Part shown: positions 50,037-64,000 of the stretch, piece by piece
Layout: each line of letters starts with the position of its first letter
How positions within the stretch are numbered: position 1 is the first letter of the stretch
The notes under the pieces: model-generated
Told to the model about the DNA's origin: nothing
Databases searched by the model: none
The model's input: the letters and a program-made list of their open reading frames with translations, nothing else
Position numbers and translations under genes: made by a program
Assembly: GCF_036669915.1 (NCBI RefSeq)
Contig: NC_089325.1
Coordinates: 8,913,359-8,977,358 of the forward strand
From: Pocillopora verrucosa
Taxonomy: Eukaryota; Cnidaria; Anthozoa; Scleractinia; Pocilloporidae
Length of the DNA: 64,000 nucleotides
Direction of reading: 5' to 3'

Positions 50037-52081
50037 TCAAATTAAAGCGATGCTTTATGAGCTCAACAAACTTGGCGTTGGCAAATATATCATAGCGTAT
50101 CACTATCCCTACTGTTGATATTGTTAAAAATCTAAAGAATATAACACAAACAACAGAAGATATTAGACCTCACTACCGCTAAGAACTCGCACCCATTTGT
50201 TCAGCCAAACGTACTCGCGCATGCAGGATACTCTGTTAGAGTCCGCCGTTAATTTACAGTTACGTCACCGTGACTGAGTAATTATCAACTAACCAACAAA
50301 AATATAACCTTGGTTAATCTGGAAATTTCAGTCTCTTTCCGAACCACGGCAACGTCAAGAATGATAATGACACAATTGAAAGAGAAATTAACAATGTGGA
50401 ATAATAAAATTGCGACTTCTTTTCTTGCGGCAAAAAAGGTTAAATGTTGATGAAGTTCTTGCGAAGTGTTTGGTTTATAGCGGATTTTGGGAATTTAAAG
50501 CATAAGAGCCAAAAGCTAACCCTACAGCCAATTCTCTCTCTCTGTCTCGATTTAGTGGAAAGATGAATGTTATGCTTTCGTGTCTGTAACAAATGCAACT
50601 GTTACTGATCGAGTGCAAATCTCCTTTGCATCTTTTAGGTCCCCTGCTGTCAATCCTATTCGGCAAAACTTCTAAAAGCTGTCAACAACTGTTCAGTACA
50701 ACGTTAAATTTTCCAGGGCTCATCTTTATAAAACATTTTCACTGTCACTGTTACATGTCACACAGTGTCAAGTTTATGTCACAGAATAATCTGAGTTTAG
50801 AAGTTTTTGAAAGCTTGTTTTTTTTTTCAGGCATTTTTTAAACTTTCTCTGTCTTCTCTGTCCTATTTTTGTATTACAGCGCTACAGTCGAAATCAAAGT
50901 ACAATTACTGTAATAGTCCTCAGGCAAGACATGCTAAAAATGAAGAAACAATTAAAACAAATGACAACGCGAAGTGAATCTGTTTATTCCACTAGGTCTC
51001 ACTATGGCCGATTGTGAAAGGATTATAAGAAGAGGATATTGGTGTTACAATGTGAAAGCGTGCAGTCATTGTCGGTGAAAATAAGAGCTGTCGAAGAGAA
51101 TGAAAGAGTTGTTAGCATTGTAGCAGGGATGAACATCTTGAGAGAGTGGAGAGAAACACACACACATTTTGAGGTAACGGCTATCATGTGCCGACTTGTC
51201 CTGTGGACGCCGGAAATTATAAGCTTCATTTTGAACTAATGAATTTTAAACGGTCAGTTTCATTTAGGAGATTGTAAAATTCCTTTCACAGGAGGCACAA
51301 ACTCATAGAAAATAATTTTCTTTTGAAAGAAAATGGATCATTAGGAGTGGAAACTAGAGGGCTCTTGAAATGAAAAAATGTCGGGTGCGTTCTGCTGTGG
51401 CGGAAATCGCCTCAATTTTTTTTCGCTTTACGGTCTAAAGAACAAATGTAATCACGAACACGAAAGTTGATGCGCTTCTCTCGAAACAATTAAGTATGGC
51501 TGACTTCAAACCTTTCAGACGTGAGATTTCCAGCCAGGCTTTTAACATAATTATCTGCTACAAATCCAAACCTCTGGAAATTTCAACATGATACGCATGT
51601 TACATAATTTCTTCCTCCGCTTTGCCTGCCATATTTTTTTTTCCGAGAAGTCTTTTTTCAGAACTGTAAATGTGATAAGATTTTAAAGACGCAGGTCGGA
51701 TTACAAGATTAAGAACGAATAAAAAGTTGAATAATGAATTAGCCTAAACTAAACTGACAAATTAAGAAGGCTTACTTTGTACTACCTCGCTGACACCTAC
51801 ATATTCTTTTTGTAAGCTAAGGGTCCCAAAGGATAAGGCCGATTTCTCAAAAGTAAGTAGACAGTTACTGAGTAGTACATGACAGCTGATTGTTTTGTTG
51901 CTCTCAGCTGATCAAAGTACTGCATACTCAAAATCTTTAGCCGAGCTTGATGCTTGTCCAGCTAAGCTGTGAAGAAATGTAATTTCCTTCGCTAGCTAAG
52001 TTTCTTAAGATCAGAACTTTCCCAAAAACGCGGATAAATCATCTGAAAGTTGGTGAACGTTAAACCTGTTCGTTCAAGATG
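50037..52081. other. Divergent intergenic region (mucin-like gene / BBS7)
   Basis: Both flanking genes are transcribed outward from here. Open frames on each strand (for example 51023-51239) are short and overlapping. No conserved coding signal, RNA or repeat was recognised. An X-box for a ciliary gene would be expected near BBS7, but I could not fix one by eye. Confidence 0.4.
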
Positions 52082-59445
<7,364 letters not shown>

Positions 59446-60603
59446 GCGCACATTTCAGAAATAGGTGTACAACAGAAACAATCATCAACTTTCCCACAAC
59501 TGACTACATGTACTTCAAGATTGTAACCTTAGTTCAGAATGAACCCACTTTAAATCTCCTAGATGATTTAATGCATCCTTGATTGATTGGTTTCTATTTC
59601 CCTGATTTGTATGTTTGTCAATTTTATTTCAAGATTTTTGTTCATAAAGAGTGATTGGTCAATTCTAATAACATTCTACTACCAAATAATTCTTTTCTTG
59701 ATTGTAATGATAACTTAGTCCAGGTTTTGCAACATCAGTCATTTAGAACCATCATTCACCTTAGTTCTTTGATTTAAGAAGCCACATCTCAATCATTGAA
59801 CCATATAGCTGACTGTACACAAGACTATTTACTTCCTACAATTAACTGTGCAATTTTTTTAAGGTAATTTATTTATTTATTTGTAATTATTGTAAATAGT
59901 GATGCGGTTGGTTTGTAGTCTAACCTGCACAGCTCTAAAAATATATGATCACTTCATAAAAATGTTCATGGAAGTGATTGTAGTCGGATAAGTTGTCAAC
60001 AATTACCTACCCAAGCGTTTTAATACGAGGTTTAATGACATAAGAAATGATGTGCTTCTTATATGAAAGTATACAGGTTTCCACTTCATCTTTTCAGTTC
60101 CAGCTGATAAATATAAACATTCGAAACTCATTCAGCTTATCTACCAAAATTCCTCACGAAAAGTCTCCCAGCAACAGTCGTTCCAATGACCTGGATCTAC
60201 TCTTTATACCAACTCCTATTTCTCGCCACTTTCTCGATATCCTACAAACTACTTTGCGTTGCCGCAATTTCAAGTATTGTACATGAATCCATCGATACTT
60301 TTAGCAGGTGCAATCAACATTCGTGGAACTTAAAGGAAGATAAGCAGGAATAAGGTACGATCTTATTAAAATATGCGGCTAAGGTATGTCAGAGAATCTT
60401 TAGTTTAGCTGCTGCTATAACCAGCTGTCGCCGTGACTTGAAACAGGAAACTCCAATTACGTGATGTTCTCGTTGTCGCCAATTCCGCTTCATCGGTTCC
60501 ATCGATTCCCAGCTGCACAGAAACCACTTTATAGACTCGAGTCAGTGTCATCACCTTCACTGTTTGCTTCTCCGCCAGTTACCCAATATCCTACAGCCCA
60601 TAC
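59446..60603. other. Tail-to-tail region (BBS7 / microprotein 3' flanks)
   Basis: Holds the 3' UTRs of two converging genes. An open frame at about 60047-60286 on plus has no recognisable homology. Nothing else was recognised. Confidence 0.4.
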
Positions 60604-60848
60604 TTAGGGTTTCTTTTTACTTAGAGCATCTCGCACAGACTGCATGAATCTCTGACCCATCTCCTCAACGTTTGGAATTCCTTGGTAATTTTTTTGTTGT
60701 ATATATGCTCCTGTTAACGTGCCAGCAACAAGTCCCAGAACCAGCGTTTTGTTAATATGAGAAAAAATAACTCCAGCGCAAAACCTTTAAGAAATGAGTA
60801 ATCAAGAGGCGGTTTCTTCAGACTATCATCTCCTCCTTCGGGAGCCAT
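60604..60848 (-). CDS. Homologue of the SLC35A4 upstream-ORF microprotein
   Basis: Single-exon small ORF of about 80 residues. Start ATG 60848 (MAPEGGDDSLKKPPLDYSFL). After KGF the frame continues one base over: CAGVIFSHINKTLVLGLVAG, TLTGAYIQQKNYQGIPNVEE, MGQRFMQSVRDALSKKKP, stop at 60604-60606. The human microprotein encoded upstream of SLC35A4, an inner mitochondrial membrane protein, has the same order: FLKGF.AG, a hydrophobic VLG..VGT.TGIY segment, then .VPNVE. The frame break lies in a short T run of the coding strand (A run at 60780-60783 on plus); one missing T restores a single protein. In the unshifted frame the ORF would end after 44 codons in a less plausible tail (RWFWDLLLAR). No SLC35A4 transporter ORF follows downstream. 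The gene is 183 bp downstream of the ataxin-10 stop, on the same strand. Confidence 0.72.
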
Positions 60849-61031
60849 CTTGATCGTTCCTCTAATTGAGATCCAGGCCCTCTCGAGTAATGACTCATTC
60901 CCTGTTTCTCAAGGTCAGAATTTACTGAAGAAGGAAGGGGGGGTGGGAGAGAAGACGATTTTAGTGAGGAAATTAATTACGTTGTATTTGTAAAACAGAA
61001 TATGATCAACTCAGGATAACTTTATGATTAA
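60849..61031. promoter_or_regulatory. Short spacer between ataxin-10 and the microprotein gene
   Basis: 183 bp must hold the ataxin-10 3' UTR end and any promoter of the small gene, both minus-strand. It includes a G-rich run at 60938-60946 and tgactcatt (60890-60898), an AP-1/bZIP-like sequence. No clear polyadenylation signal was seen. Confidence 0.3.
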
Positions 61032-64000
61032 TTATGAATTTTTTTTAATTGGAACAAGTTTGATTCTCCCATTGTCTAATTCAACAGCCTCAACTCCCAG
61101 CTCTCTTAGCCGTGAAGTGTCAGCTAGCCCTTGGCAATCCATGGCTGAAACAATTCTTTGGTTTTCTTTATTATTCTCTAAGAGGTTTCTGATTGCAAAG
61201 ATGGCCCACTGACAGATGACTGAACTCAAGGTCAAGGAAGAAAGAATAACAAAGATGGTCAGGAAAATATAATGAGCCAAAAAAAAAACAACCCCCCACA
61301 AATGTACAGTAGATCATAAAGTTAGAGCTCTTCTTCAAATGCCTTGCCATTCATTTTGATGTAATCCTTCTCAAAGCTGATTCTGTAGTGAGCCAAATGA
61401 AATTCTGAGTACAGTGCAAAATAATAACAATTAAAATTGGAAAGGATACAAGGATTGTGATCATCCACATTACAGTGATCCAGTAGTAATGGAATTCCTC
61501 CTAGGTCACGTACCTGCAACAATGTACACAATAATTAAACACAATCTGTGATGAGCATTTAATAAAAATAATTCTCCTAATGATATATAATTCTTCTAAA
61601 GCTGCAAGGAAAATTTTACTACTCAAAAAAACATCTTTACCTTGTTCTGATTGGCTGCATGTTTGTAACACATATTCCTATGACTCGCACTAGATCTCTC
61701 TGAAAGCCGTGACTAGGACTCAGTTTCCCAGAGTTTACACCTTGTGGTATGGAGTGTGCATTGCTGAAAGTTTCCTTTACCTCTGAATTAGTAGTCTCCT
61801 TTAATAAGCCTAAAACATAGTTTTTTTTGGAAATAAAAAACTGTCATTTCCTCTCTATATACAAAACAAATATTAAGAGCTACTATATACATCAGTGTAA
61901 AAGGTAAGAGAGTACTTAAAAAACTAAAAAAAGTACATGTATTTCTCTCTGATACATGAATGTGTGGAATTTGGTAAATTAATACCAATATCCCCTCACA
62001 TAATTGTCACTTATACAACTGTATTGCTTCTCCTTCATGGTCCCTCTTCCTCAAACCATGAGCAGCAACCCTCCCAAAAGTCATTTAACAGCTGAAGGCT
62101 AAGGCCTATGGTCATTTACAAAAGCATTGGCCCAGGGTCCTTTTTGACCAGACACAATAAAACTTTCAACAACCTACACAGGTGGTAAGTAATGGGGTTC
62201 TTTCTTGTAGACCAGTGAGGTTTGATTGTAGTCCTGTGCCAATGGATAATACACTTAACAGCCGCGTAATGATCAAGACCTGAAACTAAATACAGGGACA
62301 AGTGATTACCAATTTGCAAACATAATATAAGACAAATCAAGATATACATATATAGATTTTTGCAAAAATACAAATCTAAAATTACATACAAAGTCATCAG
62401 ATGATGGACTCAGCTGTTGTAGTTGTTGTATAATGTCTTCAGCCTGCTTTTCAAACTCATCAGCAATGTAAGCTAAGGAGTCTGTATAAAAACCATGTTT
62501 CACATGTTCTTCTCTTAATTTGATACTTGGCTCATCTAAAGCATCTGTGAAAATTCAATAACAAAAAATAACACTTGAATTGATGTACCAACTACCGGTA
62601 ACCTGATAGCAAAGGGTTACCTGCTTCTAGACAAAATTAAACACTGATGTATGTCTGTAACAGACATGCAACAGGCATGGTAATTAGTGAAAGTAAAAAT
62701 AGGTGGGCCATAACTCAGCCCCTACCTGAAAAAAAAAAAAAGAAAGAAAAACAAGAAGAATAAGAATAAGAAGCGACAGAATAGTTGAAGAAGTCATTAT
62801 CCAGCTTACAATCAACTAACATAACAATGACAGATGACATTTTTGCTTAATAGGAGAGTTAGCCAACATCTGTATGTTTGTACCCAGAGACTCTCTTTTG
62901 CCATGCACATGCCAAATAAAACCAAAAAACTAAACTGCTATTATAAACAGTATGTAACTTCCTTTACCTGTTATTTTGACTTGAATCAAGTCTAGTAAGA
63001 TTATCCTGAAAAGGTTAAACAACAGTTATCAATCAAAAATACTTTTGTGATGCAAAAATTTGGAGGAAAAGTTTTTTTAGTTGGCTGTAACATTTAAACC
63101 AAAATTAATTTTGAATGTCTGCTAACATTTGCTTATCCTTATGGACTGTTACTAACTAAACAGTAAGAAAACAAAATGCTTGCATTTTCTCTTTTGCACA
63201 CAATTTGAGCCATGAGGCAACTCTTTTATGTCAGACGGCTTCAGTAAATGTGCTGCTGTTACGATAATGAGAAAAAGTCTTTAATCATAGAAGGATGACT
63301 GACTGAGCCAACCATTTCAGAGAGCTGTTAATTCAGTTGTGTAATATGTCTCTATGTATCTAGATACATTCTGTTTCAAAACGTAAAGAATTATTAAATA
63401 GATTAAAGCAACCACTGGTTGGTGTAGAAAAATATGATCTTACCTAGCTAATGGATCAAATTCAATTCCTTTGTATATCTCAGGTAATAGTGCATTGCAG
63501 ATCAAATAATCTAATATAAAATACTGAAACAAACAAATAAAAATGTAATCAAAAGACACAGATGCAGCTCATGATATGGAATGAAGAGTTGTAAATCAGC
63601 CATGAGACATACGAACCCCCATTCAAGTTGAGACTTTTCAGCACACAAATGTATAACATGGGTGATTATCTTGAGTCCATCATGAGCACTTACTAGCTGA
63701 ATCCTGTCATTGATTGAATATTAAAATACAATAATGAAAGACAAATCAAGTTTAAATAATTTCTTATTTATTTAAAAATGAAAACAACAGTTCTTGCTCC
63801 TAAGTTACCTGTGCTGCTCATTCAAGCAGTTGTAAATAATCATGCACAAGCAGTCCTGTATGTTGTGATTAACTGAAGACAGCACACTCCTGTGAGGTAT
63901 ATACATACAAATCAGCTAAAAACAAGGCCTTGAAATTCTTTGGTGGGGCAATTTGCAACAACTCATGAGTTTGAATCTTAAGTTACAGATAAACATTAGG
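61032..64000 (-). CDS. ATXN10: Ataxin-10, 3' half (continues past the right edge)
   Basis: Armadillo-like repeat protein of the cytoplasm and centrosome/basal body. Exons on minus: 63809-63889 (NIQDCLCMIIYNCLNEQ), 63617-63703 (LKIITHVIHLCAEKSQLEW), 63444-63523 (LDYLICNALLPEIYKGIEFD), 62968-63005, 62390-62544 (DEPSIKLREEHVKHGFYTDS, then FEKQAEDIIQQLQQLSP), about 61451-61513 (VRDLGGIPLLLDHCNVDD) and 61032-61208 (WAIFAIRNLLENNKENQRIV, GLADTSRLRELGVEAVELDN, stop TAA at 61032-61034). The last two exons form the conserved ataxin-10 C-terminal domain. The junction at 63617/63523 is one base off frame in a run of five G, and the 61451/61208 junction is not fully resolved. The N-terminal half is beyond the window. 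Confidence 0.88.

Overview
The window is nuclear DNA of an animal, most likely an anthozoan cnidarian and probably a stony coral. It is AT-rich and intron-dense, with GT-AG introns. Its protein-coding genes align closely with vertebrate orthologues (CBP/p300, ADCY9, UFM1, coronin-7, BBS7, ataxin-10). Several MITE and SINE types of the kind I know from corals sit in the introns. The phylum call is inference; the gene calls rest on exons read directly from the sequence.

Layout: (1) 1-8907, minus strand: the 5' half of a CBP/p300 acetyltransferase gene (13 phase-consistent exons from the start codon to the start of the bromodomain; the rest lies beyond the left edge). (2) 8908-14714: long gene-poor stretch with one unrecognised two-exon small ORF on plus (11022-11302). 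(3) 14715-18932, minus: an ADCY9-type adenylyl cyclase, almost wholly in one 3.4-kb exon. (4) 22319-24277, plus: UFM1 in six exons, bracketed by a direct repeat of about 320 bp and carrying a small TTA-flanked MITE in an intron. (5) 25150-37496, minus: coronin-7 (two WD40 propellers, acidic tail), with SINE and MITE insertions in its introns. (6) about 38688-40760, minus: a TFPT-like (INO80F-like) coiled coil followed by an HMG box. (7) 42537-50036, minus: an unrecognised secreted or membrane protein with a Ser-rich 11-residue repeat stalk, an extracellular 'GS(I/V)' domain, one TM helix and a cytoplasmic tail. (8) 52082-59445, plus: BBS7, complete, 23 exons. (9) 60604-60848, minus: a small single-exon gene homologous to the SLC35A4 upstream-ORF microprotein. 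(10) 61032-64000, minus: the 3' half of ataxin-10.

The genes are unrelated in function (chromatin, cAMP signalling, ufmylation, Golgi/actin, cilia) and form no evident pathway or operon. I see no CRISPR array, rRNA operon, phage or bacterial insertion.

A recurrent feature is single-base frame breaks inside otherwise well-conserved exons (BBS7 three times, coronin-7 several times, the microprotein gene, the HMG gene, the mucin-like gene, ataxin-10). CBP, UFM1 and the large ADCY9 exon read through cleanly. Because the breaks hit many independent conserved genes and most sit in short homopolymer runs, I read most of them as assembly indels. This matters for judging any 'overlapping ORF' or 'non-canonical splice' in this window.
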